NCBI GenBank assembly: GCA_024707265.1
Contig: JANQAB010000003.1
Coordinates: 806,001 to 870,000, forward strand
Length of the DNA: 64,000 nucleotides
Direction: 5' to 3'
DNA from: Sporocytophaga sp.
GTDB taxonomy: Bacteria; Bacteroidota; Bacteroidia; Cytophagales; Cytophagaceae
The position numbers were made by a program, and so were the translations under genes. Shown piece after piece: positions 38,559 through 48,509 of the stretch (its first letter is position 1; the number at the start of each line of letters is the position of its first letter). Under the pieces are notes generated by a model that ran no database searches, was not told the origin of the DNA, and was given only the letters and a program-made list of their open reading frames with translations.

Positions 38559-39503
38559 TTAAAAATATCTTGGCATATATGCATTATCCTTAAAAAATAC
38601 GAACCTGTAACTCAGCTTAAATTCATGACTGGCCCCTGCAATAGAGGAAAAGCGAGAGAAAGGCGCATCATAAGAATAACCAGCCTGAAGCTGATTAGTA
38701 AGCTGAGCCTGAACAATAAAATTCAAAGAGGTCCCTATCCGGTAACCTATACCGAGCCATAGTACATCATTTAAAATAAAGATATTATTTATATCAACCT
38801 GGGCTTTACTACCCATTACATCTTTCACAAGAAATCCTGGAAGATACTTTAACTGATAAGAGAGCTTAAAAACATAACCACCATGAATAAACAGATGTCT
38901 GTATTTAACAGCTTCTCCATTCTCATTAATTCTGACCTCCAGAAGATCAGGAACAGAAGCCCCCAGATAATACCGGGGAGAGTACCAATAAATCCCAGCA
39001 CCAATTCCGGGAGCAACATATATGGATTTATCAACACTCATTCCAGGATCATTGGCTTGCTTTGTCTGAATCCTGCTGAACCTGGAAACCATCTGCACAA
39101 ATCCAGCCTGCAAACCTAAGGATAACTTGGAATTATTATTAAAGCTTATTCTGTATGCATAAATTCCATAAAGACCTGTTTTTCCTGTCACTCCTATCTT
39201 ATCATGTACTGCCAATAAACCAAGTGCAATTTTCCTTTTCTTAATGGGACTATGTATTGAAAATGTCTGAGTAGAAGGAGCGCCATCAATATCCATCCAT
39301 TGCTTTCTGTATACTGCTGTAGCATTCAGATCTCCCTGGCTTCCGGCATAAGCAGGATTAATAACCAATGTATTAAAGATATACTGACTATACATCGGTT
39401 CATTCTGAGCATACACAAAAGCAGACTTGAGAAGAAACATTATGATTAAAATCAAATAATTCTTCCTTCTGATGAACAGGCTCAAATATAAATTACAATT
39501 CAA
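38559..39503 (-). CDS. PorP/SprF-family outer-membrane protein
   Basis: About 314 aa. The mature start NEPMYSQYIFNTLVINPAYAGSQG is the diagnostic opening of the PorP/SprF family, and the rest alternates barrel strands (IALGLLAVHDKIGVTGKTGL, YLPGFLVKD). These proteins work with the T9SS in surface attachment of particular, often gliding-type, type B clients. The start is TTG 39503 with a full signal peptide (RRKNYLILIIMFLLKSAFVYAQ). ATG 39440 is an alternative that leaves a very short signal. It sits between its probable client (RCC1 protein, 7-base gap) and the PD40 protein. Confidence 0.9.
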   Translation of the reverse strand: MNCNLYLSLFIRRKNYLILIIMFLLKSAFVYAQNEPMYSQYIFNTLVINPAYAGSQGDLNATAVYRKQWMDIDGAPSTQTFSIHSPIKKRKIALGLLAVHDKIGVTGKTGLYGIYAYRISFNNNSKLSLGLQAGFVQMVSRFSRIQTKQANDPGMSVDKSIYVAPGIGAGIYWYSPRYYLGASVPDLLEVRINENGEAVKYRHLFIHGGYVFKLSYQLKYLPGFLVKDVMGSKAQVDINNIFILNDVLWLGIGYRIGTSLNFIVQAQLTNQLQAGYSYDAPFSRFSSIAGASHEFKLSYRFVFFKDNAYMPRYF

Positions 39504-39510
39504 CTTTAGT

Positions 39511-41575
39511 CTATCTGTTAATAACTACAAATCCTTTTATTACCGGACTCCCATCTCCCAAATCGATCACATAAAAATAAGTATCGTCTGCTAAAGGCTC
39601 TTTACCAGCAATATTATTATCTCCTCTCCATACATTAGATTCATTATTATACGAATTGTTTCTGTAAACCAGTTGCCCCCATCGGTTATATATTTCTACC
39701 TTATTATCAGGATATAAATTTATAAAATCTATCACCCATTCATCATTAATATGATCCCCATTCGGAGTAAAGCCGTTATAAACCTTTACTGCTGATGCAT
39801 CGACTATTCTAATTTCAGCGGCTTCAGAATACTTCGCCGGACAGTTACCTCTTTTTATCAAAGCTCTGTAATAAGTGGTCTTTGACAAATCAGAATAAAT
39901 ACAATATGGATCAGAGGACTTTACAGTTTGCCAGTCCGAAGTAAAATTATCTTTTGAAGATTCCCAGAATAAAATGGTTCCTTTATAATCTTTTAGATGA
40001 AGCGTATCTTTATTCAAATGAGCGCGAACACTCGCGGATGATTCAACCACACCGCCCCTGGTCAATGAGTCTATATCTATTATTGCAACAGGAGAATAGA
40101 AGGTTTTACCACAATCATTGAATAAAACTCTATAATACGTCTTTTTCTTAAGGTTCGAATAATCGATGGAAAAACTGGTATTATTAACAGGAGTGAAAGT
40201 CTCAAAATTGTCAGTGGATAGTTCCCATCGCTCAATTGCAGTATGGTATTTAGTGATATAAACTTTCCCTTTATTAGATTCAACACAGACTGAAGGAGTA
40301 TTTTCCATTTTTCCATTACCTGGAAATAAATCTCTGTCCGGTTCACATGGCAAAGGTAGCATAACAGGGAGCCATCTGTCCACATGGTCATTAAGCCCCA
40401 GTTGACCAAGCGTATTTCCTCCCCATACATATATTTCATTTTTATTATTCCTAACTATGCAATGAATATCTCCGACTGCTATATAATTGACATCCTGTAA
40501 GTCCCCTGTTCCAGAAGGATCTTTAACCTTTACAGGAAGAGCAGAATCCAGCGTATCATTCCTACCTAACTGTCCGTGGTCATTAAGTCCCCAGGAATAA
40601 ACAGTCTTATCATTTAACAAAGCAAGCGACACACCCTGCCCTCCCGCGATTTCAACTACACCAGATAAATGTTTGGCACCATCCATACTTCGTACATAGT
40701 CCGGCAATAAGCGGTCCGTTTTATTCCCTGTACCAAGTCTGCCATCCCAGTTAGGGCCCCAAACCCAAAGTGTGTCATTACCAGATAATGCATAGGAGTA
40801 ATTATCAGCAGCTTCTATTTTTATAATATTATTAAGAACACCCTTTCCCGATTTATCTTTAACAGGAATTGCATAAGCAGAATTAGTTTTATTATTCTGA
40901 CCAAGTTGTCCGACGTGATTTTTTCCCCACCCCCACACACTACCATCACATAATAATGCCAGACAAAAGGTACCTCCCCCGCTAATAGCTTTTACATTCT
41001 TCAGAGTATCGCCAGGAGCTTTCAGCACATAAGAAGGATTATATACAGGATCAGTAAAATCTCCGGTACCTGTTTCGCCACTTGCATTACCACCCCAGCT
41101 AAGTACTTTTCCATCATTGGTTAAGGCATAACCAGTGGCATTTCCTGTTGAAATTTGTTTTATGTTGCTAAGATGACCTGTTCCACCGACACCTTTGACA
41201 ATATAGGGAGTAAGTCTTTTTCTCCGTTGTTCCATCACCAACTTGTCCACGATCATTAGGTCCCCATGCCAGTACGGTATCGCCTGAATTGGTAAGAGCT
41301 AAAAAAGTTGTCACCCCCTCTAAGGAAATCTGCTTACACCTTGGAAGTATTCCTCCACCATTAATTCCAGAGATCATTATAGGAACATTGGAAGGAATTA
41401 AAGAACCTATTCCGAGCTGACCAACGTTATTTTCACCCGTTATAAATATCCTTCCATCTTCACATAAAAAAGCAGAGTTGTCATCGTTCGCAGAAAAAAA
41501 TACGTTTTGAGCCTTAGCTTTTGTTGAAGCAAGGAAAGCAAACAAAATACTATACAGAAGAACTCTGAAATGCAT
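39511..41575 (-). CDS. RCC1-repeat surface protein with T9SS type B sorting domain, one frameshift
   Basis: About 687 aa once joined. Signal peptide (to KAKAQ), then six to seven RCC1/BNR-type propeller repeats with the hallmark SWGxNxxGQLGxG pattern (for example VYSWGLNDHGQLG, VWGWGKNHVGQLGQ), two beta-rich domains, and a gliding-motility-type (type B) T9SS tail: GFTPNGDHINDEWVIDFI, VEIYNRWGQLVYRN. The frame breaks at T5 41217-41221; removing one A gives GDGTTEKRLTPYIVKG, the expected RCC1 spacing. Type B domains are anchored through a dedicated PorP/SprF partner, here the next gene. The RCC1 propeller may bind a ligand or partner outside the cell. Confidence 0.88.
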
Positions 41576-41625
41576 TTAAAGGACTTACAATTTCACTTTT
41601 AATTTACAGACTCTAAACATTAGTA

Positions 41626-42364
41626 CTATTTACAATCTATAGAAGGAACCTCCACTTTGACATTCAGTCTCCGAACGCAACCTTTGGTATCTTTTACATA
41701 TAAACTGTACTTTCCTTGTTTAAGGTCTCCGATAAATGGTTCAGACACAAACTCCCCATTGGGATTTATTGAAAATTCGAAAGGTGCTTTGCCCAATTTA
41801 ATGGTATTCAAATCAACTTCAATAGCACCGTTACTTTGATCAACACAAGCTGCCCTTGCCTGACAGGAAAAACTGATCAACGTATCTTTACAAATATCTT
41901 TTTGATTATCTAAAACAGTACTTTTATCCTGAATTTCTTCAGGCGTAACCTCAGGAATATTGTTCCAGGCTGTATCAATTTCATTATTTTCAGGAGCAGA
42001 AGTAATAGTATCTATTAGTACAGGACTACTACTTTCAGGCTCATTTCTCACTTGTTCATCTGATTTAAAAAAAGAAATACAATAATATGGCCACTAAAAA
42101 CAAGACTGCACCAGCACCAAAATACTTCCATCTATTATTATTACCGGTATACTTACTACCGCTTAAGTCCTTCTGCATTCTGGCCTTTAAATCAAGGAGA
42201 TTCTGACCTACAACAATCTGATAACTTATATTCTGTATTTCGAAATGCTCAGCAAGTTCTTTATCCGTTTTTAGCCTTGCCTCAAAATCAGACCTCTCCC
42301 CTTCGCTCAACTCACCATTGAGATAGCGATCTATTAATTCATATGTAGTATCGGGGAGACTCAT
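41626..42364 (-). CDS. Transmembrane anti-sigma factor with exterior SprB-like domain, one frameshift
   Basis: About 245 aa once joined. The N-terminal cytoplasmic part (1-76, YELIDRYLNGELSEGERSDF) is a typical anti-sigma segment; a single membrane helix follows (WKYFGAGAVLFLVAILLYFF, about 79-98). The first frame then stops at 42065 directly after the helix. At the A7 run 42067-42073 (minus T7) one T fewer continues as KSDEQVRNEPESSS into a second frame with an acidic linker and a Cys-containing beta domain (RAACVDQSNGAIEVDL, YSLYVKDTKGCVRRL) like SprB repeats of gliding adhesins. The result is a sensor with an ectodomain that would hold the sigma factor. It overlaps that gene by 4 bases (ATGA). 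Confidence 0.8.
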
Positions 42365-42936
42365 TGCTTAAATAATGATATGATGTAAGAATTATCCTTT
42401 ACCAGATTAAACAGTTTCTGTCTGCATCTGTAACTATATGTTTTAGCTACCTGATCACTCGAGTAGCCCATTTTTACTGCTATTTCTTTAAGACTAATTT
42501 TATCATATATGGTATACATTAAAAGCTTCTTGCACTCTTCACCAACTCTTTCCATTAAATCTTCTATAGCCTTTGCCTTCTCTGCTGTAATCATATCTGC
42601 CAATACATCCATCCCATCCTCTTCACTATCGTCAAACTCAGCTGTATTAACAAGTTTATTATCTCTTTTAGCCTTATTGATCCAAAGATTCCTTGCAACA
42701 CTATACATAAAGGCGCCTATCTCCTTTCTCTCATCAAACCTGTTAAGCTTGACCTGATTATAAAATATCACTACCGTATCCTGAAATATATCTTTAGCAT
42801 CCTCATAAGAGCCACTATTGCTGATGATATATTTTTTAATATGCGGAAGGACATCCTTATAGAGATTACTCAGAACAGACTCATTATCGCCGGTTCTGAT
42901 CGCCTTCAGAATTTCTTTATCATTTAACCTTCTCAT
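42361..42936 (-). CDS. ECF-type RNA polymerase sigma factor
   Basis: 191 aa with the two ECF regions: sigma-2 (about 25-95: YEDAKDIFQDTVVIFYNQV, AFMYSVARNLWINKAKR) and sigma-4 helix-turn-helix (about 120-180: KDKISLKEIAVKMGYSSDQVA). The Bacteroidota-typical YSVARNLWINKAKR segment is present. It directs transcription of a small regulon, probably including the downstream cassette. It is first in the operon and is overlapped by the anti-sigma start codon, so both are translated together. A 74-aa ORF just upstream on the same strand (42933-43157) has no protein-like features. Confidence 0.92.
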   Translation of the reverse strand: MRRLNDKEILKAIRTGDNESVLSNLYKDVLPHIKKYIISNSGSYEDAKDIFQDTVVIFYNQVKLNRFDERKEIGAFMYSVARNLWINKAKRDNKLVNTAEFDDSEEDGMDVLADMITAEKAKAIEDLMERVGEECKKLLMYTIYDKISLKEIAVKMGYSSDQVAKTYSYRCRQKLFNLVKDNSYIISLFKQ

Positions 42937-43331
42937 TTAGTATACAAAGATGGTAAAGAAATGTGAACAAAGAGTTTTTGCTTAATTTCCTGAACTCTAT
43001 AACAAAGAATATTCTTTCTTTTTATAAACAGATTAGACGGATTCATCAAAATTATATTTTCTAAAAGATCTCTAACTAAAACCTTCTGTTGTTCATTATT
43101 TATAGAGAGGCTGAATTTCTCAATAAAGATTAAAAATACTTTATAACTACCATTCAAACCAATTAAAACACTATCAATAAAACACTTAGGATATACGATT
43201 TCTCTTCATTTCAGTTTGTATTACACATCTGATTTTCGAAATAAATTCCCTGTACCTATTACAACTGAAATAACAGGAGGTGAACAATATTTTAAAAAAT
43301 ATAGCATAAAGATCCCAACTTGAATAAAATT
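42937..43331. other. Intergenic region upstream of the sigma factor, candidate motif at 43279
   Basis: It is AT-rich with no gene. At 43279-43305 lies GGTGAACAATATTTTAAAAA, similar to the block ahead of the PL11 genes and about 340 bases upstream of the sigma start. Confidence 0.45.
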
Positions 43332-43369
43332 AAAAATCCCTGCCTTATTTAATTAGGGCAGGGATTTTT
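43332..43369 (-). terminator. Rho-independent terminator of the distal CE12 gene
   Basis: AAAAATCCCTGCC pairs with GGGCAGGGATTTTT (one G-U pair). It lies about 100 bases after the CE12 stop and is followed by an A/T-rich tract on both sides, so it may act in both directions. Confidence 0.85.
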
Positions 43370-43466
43370 AACCTCTTACAGTAACTATTCACTAAAAATC
43401 AATCAATTATCATTACATCCATATTGGGGTCCAGGAAAATTTTAATAATTATTTTTTTTAAGAAAT

Positions 43467-45836
43467 TTATTCTTTGATAATCCTCAAAGTGCTTGTATTC
43501 TTTTCGGTTTTTAACCTTAAAAAATAAACTCCCGGAATCAATTCGCTTCCGGCCAGACCTGTTTCAACTCCTTTACCTGATTCTACTTCTTTCCCCATAA
43601 GGTCATAAAAAGAATAAGAATAGGCCCCTGGAGCCTTTAATAAGACAGAACCGGTAAATGGATTTGGATAACAAATAAAATCATTGGAGATCATCCCATC
43701 ACCTAAAATACTGGTGACCAGACAAGATCCTCCTGAGACTGAATTATCAGTAAAACCGAAATAATCAAGATTTGGCAAACCGTCGGAAGTCTTCGCAACT
43801 AACTTTACCATATTCTCACCTTTATAAAGATAAATATCAGTGTCTAATGTAATCCATTTTGTAAAGGCTCCTGTAGAAGGAAAAACAAGTACATTGTTTT
43901 GTTCCATTGAATTGACAACAACACCTGAAGATCTGTTTGCAGCTCCTCCGTTTGCATATCGGATTAACAGTTTATAATTTCCAGAAACCGCTGCATTAAA
44001 GGCAAAAGTAGCAGACTTGCCAATGGCATTATCTGCATTTACATATCCACTACCATCAAAGCCCCCATTGATAGCTTCATTGCGGATACCTTCCACTTCA
44101 CATGCTTCCTCTGCCTGCAATTTAATTGTACAGGCATTTTTTCCGGTATTACCTCCGACACAAACTCCACATGCATCCAAAGTTGCAGTACCATTCAATA
44201 CATTTGCGCAATCTACACAGCTTGACTCCTCTTTGCCACAACCGCAAATTCCTGGTTCCGATTTATTTTTATCATCTGGACATAGATCTGTTTTGTCCGC
44301 TACATAACCAGCAGGTTGCATACATGCAGATTGGGAAACTGCGGGATCTCCTTTCCCGTCTCCGTCTACATCGGCATACCATGTACTTTCCGGCTGAACA
44401 TTAATTGTTACTCCTGGAGCAGTAACTTTGCACCCATCAGCTGCTGTTACCTCAACAGTATAAACACCGGCAGTTTTAGCAACATAAGATTGAGCAGTGC
44501 CAACCTGACTTGATCCGTTCTTCCATATATAGGATGCTCCTGCAGATGCTGTTAATGTCACACTTCCACCTTCACAGAATGATGTTACTCCTGAGGAATT
44601 GATTGTTGCAGTACAAGTTGTTGTTGCCCCTTTATATACAGCAGTATAATTTGTAGCAGCAGTCCCGGACTTAACAGTAGTAAGTGTTGCCGTAGACAAT
44701 TGTCCCCCTGAAGCATTGTTCCACTTCTGAAAGCTTCCGCTTGTCTTAGGTAAAGTTTTTAAGGTAATTGTAAGTCCTTCGGGGTAACTTGATGTACGTG
44801 TAGTTGCTATGTCAGAACCTACAGGATTCACATTGATTCCTATCTGATACCTTGGTTTGAGATAAGGAATAAGTTTGCTAACATTTACATCAGACTTCAA
44901 TTCTTCTATTCCCTGAACAACAAGGTTTGCCATCGCTATAGCGCCCATTTCCTGAAAGTGAACATCATCTGTATTCCCGTTAGGGTAATTGGGATATTCT
45001 CCCGCAACATAATTATTGTACCAGAAACGAGTAGTATAGGTTTGTCCGGCTGCTTCCATCTGTACTTTGGCTTTTGCATCCAGATCTATCAGAGGAACTT
45101 TAAGGGAATTAGCTACAGTACGTACAGCAACAGGATGCTCATGATAAGCATCATAAACTGTTTTATCAGCGTTCCAGGCGTTTCTTCGCACTGTAGAAAC
45201 AAGAACAGGATATGCACCTTTCGCTTTTGTTTCATTTACAAACTTCGTTAAATAACTTTCGAATTCTCCACCTGTAGGAGTATATCGGGCAGCATCTGCT
45301 TTGTTCCTGTCATTAATCCCAAATTGAATTAATACATAGTCACCAGGCTGTAGCGCATCTCTGACAGCAGACCAGAAATTGTTGTAAAAACTTTTGGAGC
45401 TTGTCCCGCCGACAGCCTTATTCACCACCTGAACATTGCTACTGTTAAAAAAATAAGGCAATACCTGTCCCCATCCTTTTCTGGGATAATAACCATTATT
45501 ATAATCCTGAACAGTGGAATCTCCTATGGTATATATTTTTATAATGGCTCCGGTGGAATTGATAGCAATAGCTATGTCTTCTGTATAAGTATATCCCGAC
45601 TCTTCTGTAATCTTCACAGTATAATTTCCTCCATCATCCACTGAAAGAGACTGCTGGACGGCCCCATCAATAAGTTTACCTTCTTTAAACCACTGATAGG
45701 AGCAACCATCCGGGGCTACCAGCGATTTCAATTGACTATCTGCTATAATTCCATTCCCTGAAAAACCATAGCCCAGCGTCGGAGACAACAATAAAGTGAA
45801 TAGTAAACCAAAGATTATTTTGTTAATGTTTCTCAT
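43467..45836 (-). CDS. CE12-type rhamnogalacturonan acetylesterase with CBM35-like and T9SS domains, copy A
   Basis: Exported SGNH hydrolase of 789 aa that should deacetylate rhamnogalacturonan. Order: signal peptide; short Ig-like region (SYQWFKEGKLIDGA); SGNH core, about 100-315, with GDST (105-108), the Gly of AVGGTSSKSF, GIND (173-176) and the Asp-x-x-His of TDDVHFQEMG (290-293); Bacteroidota repeat region; a Cys-rich thrombospondin-type-3-like linker (DVDGDGKGD, CGCGKEESSCVDC); CBM35-like module (LQAEEACEVEGIRNEAINGG); T9SS type A tail. It shares the CBM35 type with the PL11 lyases. It is 26 bases downstream of copy B, so the two are in one operon. Confidence 0.9.
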   Translation of the reverse strand: MRNINKIIFGLLFTLLLSPTLGYGFSGNGIIADSQLKSLVAPDGCSYQWFKEGKLIDGAVQQSLSVDDGGNYTVKITEESGYTYTEDIAIAINSTGAIIKIYTIGDSTVQDYNNGYYPRKGWGQVLPYFFNSSNVQVVNKAVGGTSSKSFYNNFWSAVRDALQPGDYVLIQFGINDRNKADAARYTPTGGEFESYLTKFVNETKAKGAYPVLVSTVRRNAWNADKTVYDAYHEHPVAVRTVANSLKVPLIDLDAKAKVQMEAAGQTYTTRFWYNNYVAGEYPNYPNGNTDDVHFQEMGAIAMANLVVQGIEELKSDVNVSKLIPYLKPRYQIGINVNPVGSDIATTRTSSYPEGLTITLKTLPKTSGSFQKWNNASGGQLSTATLTTVKSGTAATNYTAVYKGATTTCTATINSSGVTSFCEGGSVTLTASAGASYIWKNGSSQVGTAQSYVAKTAGVYTVEVTAADGCKVTAPGVTINVQPESTWYADVDGDGKGDPAVSQSACMQPAGYVADKTDLCPDDKNKSEPGICGCGKEESSCVDCANVLNGTATLDACGVCVGGNTGKNACTIKLQAEEACEVEGIRNEAINGGFDGSGYVNADNAIGKSATFAFNAAVSGNYKLLIRYANGGAANRSSGVVVNSMEQNNVLVFPSTGAFTKWITLDTDIYLYKGENMVKLVAKTSDGLPNLDYFGFTDNSVSGGSCLVTSILGDGMISNDFICYPNPFTGSVLLKAPGAYSYSFYDLMGKEVESGKGVETGLAGSELIPGVYFLRLKTEKNTSTLRIIKE

Positions 45837-45862
45837 TTGTTATAATTCGTTCTATTCAGTAT

Positions 45863-48256
45863 TTATTTTTTAATGATGCGTACAGTCCTTGCTGACTGCT
45901 GAGTCTGTAATTTTATTGTATAAATGCCAGGTAACAATTCATTGCCTGCAGAACCAGTATTAAATCCTTTACCTGACTCAACTTCTTTTCCCGTCAGATC
46001 ATAAATTAAATAAGAAAATTCATTAGGAGCCTGCAAAGTAACCACTCCTGTAAATGGATTAGGATAACAAAAAATCTCATTATACCTGGCCTCTTCTGCA
46101 TTAATACCTGTAATCAAACACTGGCCGGAAGTAATGTTATTGTCTGTAAAACCTATGTAATCAATATTCGGTAAGCCGTCTGCTGTTTTCGCTATTAACC
46201 TGAACATATTATTACCTTCATTGAGATAGGCCTCAGTCTCTAAAGTTGCCCAGGTAGTAAAAGCGCCTGTAGTAGGAAATACCAATATGGTGTTTTGTTC
46301 TATTGCATTTACCATGACTCCTGAAGAGCGACTGGCATTTCCGCCATTCGCATATCTGATCAAGAGCCTATAACTTCCTGAGGACGCTGCATTAACAGAA
46401 AATGTAGCTGATTTACCGATAGCATTATCCGTATTTACATAACCTGTACCTTCAAAGCCAGCATTGATAGCTTCATTTCTGATACCATCCACTTCACAGG
46501 CCTCTTCTGCCTGATATTTAAATGTACAGGCTTTTTTACCTGTATTACCTTTAACACAGACTCCACATGCATCGACGACAGCAGTTCCATTCAAAATATT
46601 TGCACAATCCATACAACTTGACTCTGTTTTTCCGCAGCCACAATTTCCAGGCTCTGACTTATTTTTATCATCCGGGCAAAGATCTGTGTTGTCTTCAACA
46701 TAACCTGTTGGCTGCGTACATGATAATTGTGAAACCTTTAAATCTCCTTTTCCATCTCCATCAAGATCCTGATACCAGGTAGTTTTAGTTTGAGCTGTTA
46801 CTGCAGTTGCAACGGACACAGCTTTGCAACCACTGGCATCTGTTATTTCCACTGTGTAATTACCGGATGTCTTTGCTGCATAGGTTTGAGACGTTCCAAC
46901 CTGAGTAGTTCCGTTTTTCCAGAGAAAGGATGAACCGCCAGAGGCTGACAGCGTAACACTTCCTCCTTCGCAAAAAGTAGTCGCTCCGGAAGCTGTGATT
47001 GAGGCAGAACAAGTAGTAGTTGCACCTCTATATGTAGCAGTAAAATTTGTTGCTGTAGTTCCTGATTTGACAGTTGTAAGTGATTTAGTTGAAAGTTGTC
47101 CGCCGGAAGCATTCTTCCATAACTGAAAGGTGCTTCCTGTTTTAGGCAAGGTCTTTAAAGTGACTGTTAAACCTTCCGGATAACTTGCTGTTCGGGTTGT
47201 CATCTGGTCTGCTCCAGCAGGATTGACAAGAACTTTTATTTCATACATGGGTTTCAGAAACTTTGCCAGATTAACCATATTGGCATTGCCCGTTAATTCA
47301 GAAATCCCCTGAACTACCATTCTTGCATTCTCTATAGCACCCATTTCCTGAAAATGCGTACCATCTGTTACCCCATTGGGGTAATTCGGATATTCACCTG
47401 CTGGATAAGTATGATAAACAAATCGCGAGATATAGTTTTGTCCCAGACCTTTATACAGATTCCAGGACTTCATATTCAGATCAATAAAAGGCACATTCAA
47501 TGCAGTAGCCACTTCAAGCATTCCCCCGCGATAGTTGTTACCATTTTCTGTAAAAACATTACGCATGTTTCCGTTGCTCCAGGCATTCATTACCATAGGT
47601 GAAACAAGGACGGGAATAGCCCCTTTTGCCCTGCTTTCATTTACATAGATGGTAAGGAATTTCTTATAATCATCAACAGAAGTGTATCGTTCGGCTTTTG
47701 AAAAATCCCTGTCGTTGTGACCGAATTGAATAAAGACATAATCCCCGGCAGTCAAAGCATTTTTTACTGTAGTCCAGCGACCTTCTTCATAAAAGCTCCG
47801 GCTACTTCTCCCTCCAATTGCCCTGTTGTCAATTTTAACATTGGCAGAATTGAAAAAATAAGGCAAAACTTGTCCCCATCCGGTCATCGGGTATGCCGAT
47901 GCTGCATAATTGCAGACAGTGGAATCTCCTATAAGATATATCGTTACAACTGCTCCGGTGGCATCAATAGAAAGTAAAACTCTTTGAAAGGTTGAGACAC
48001 CTTTGTCATCAATCAGCTGAACTGAATATTCTCCTGTTTGTGAAGGTTTTAAAACCTGATCATCCTCCTTATTGAGCTTCTGACCATTAAAAAACCATTG
48101 ATACTGGCATGCATCGGGAGCAACCAGTGCTTTTAAATTCTTATCATAGCTTATTCTATTGTTCTCCCTTGCAAATGCAGATATAGAGACAAAGATTAAA
48201 CAAATAAGAATTAAAGGTTTATAGGATTGAATGACTTTTAGAAAGGGTCCTTTCAT
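45863..48256 (-). CDS. CE12-type rhamnogalacturonan acetylesterase with CBM35-like and T9SS domains, copy B
   Basis: Exported 797-aa paralogue of the neighbouring gene, colinear along its whole length. SGNH motifs: LIGDSTVCNY (Asp111, Ser112), AIGGRSSRSFYEEG, QFGHNDRD with His in place of Ile before the Asn-Asp, and DGTHFQEMG with the catalytic Asp and His. The Cys-rich linker (CGCGKTESSCMDC) and CBM35-like module (YQAEEACEVDGIRNEAINAG) follow, then a T9SS type A tail ending RTVRIIKK. It is the upstream gene of the pair. Two copies may act on differently acetylated regions; that is inference. Confidence 0.9.
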   Translation of the reverse strand: MKGPFLKVIQSYKPLILICLIFVSISAFARENNRISYDKNLKALVAPDACQYQWFFNGQKLNKEDDQVLKPSQTGEYSVQLIDDKGVSTFQRVLLSIDATGAVVTIYLIGDSTVCNYAASAYPMTGWGQVLPYFFNSANVKIDNRAIGGRSSRSFYEEGRWTTVKNALTAGDYVFIQFGHNDRDFSKAERYTSVDDYKKFLTIYVNESRAKGAIPVLVSPMVMNAWSNGNMRNVFTENGNNYRGGMLEVATALNVPFIDLNMKSWNLYKGLGQNYISRFVYHTYPAGEYPNYPNGVTDGTHFQEMGAIENARMVVQGISELTGNANMVNLAKFLKPMYEIKVLVNPAGADQMTTRTASYPEGLTVTLKTLPKTGSTFQLWKNASGGQLSTKSLTTVKSGTTATNFTATYRGATTTCSASITASGATTFCEGGSVTLSASGGSSFLWKNGTTQVGTSQTYAAKTSGNYTVEITDASGCKAVSVATAVTAQTKTTWYQDLDGDGKGDLKVSQLSCTQPTGYVEDNTDLCPDDKNKSEPGNCGCGKTESSCMDCANILNGTAVVDACGVCVKGNTGKKACTFKYQAEEACEVDGIRNEAINAGFEGTGYVNTDNAIGKSATFSVNAASSGSYRLLIRYANGGNASRSSGVMVNAIEQNTILVFPTTGAFTTWATLETEAYLNEGNNMFRLIAKTADGLPNIDYIGFTDNNITSGQCLITGINAEEARYNEIFCYPNPFTGVVTLQAPNEFSYLIYDLTGKEVESGKGFNTGSAGNELLPGIYTIKLQTQQSARTVRIIKK

Positions 48257-48399
48257 ATATAGATTACTCTTTTGAAAACTTTAGAATAACCCATATACAA
48301 ACAGAGACACAAAAGGGTAACAAATATTGGAAACTTTTTTTCAAAAGATTAAAAAGGATTAGCAAACAGAACAAACTTAAGCCTCTTTATAAACCTTAT

Positions 48400-48431
48400 A
48401 AAAAAAGGCTCAGGATTTCATCCTGAGCCTT
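48400..48431 (-). terminator. Rho-independent terminator of the CE6-type esterase gene
   Basis: AAGGCTCAGGA/TCCTGAGCCTT is a perfect 11-bp stem with a 5-base loop and T residues on the minus strand. Confidence 0.9.
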
Positions 48432-48509
48432 GATAAACTAAAACTAACTATAATTTAAATGTAAAGGGTGTACTTTGTAAAATCTGATAGCTGTGAAAAT
48501 ATTCAGTTA

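Noticed and set aside
42933..43157. 74-aa ORF upstream of the sigma factor
   Set aside because: No domain, no signal, Lys/Ile/Phe-rich like translated AT-rich DNA; the sigma start is well defined.
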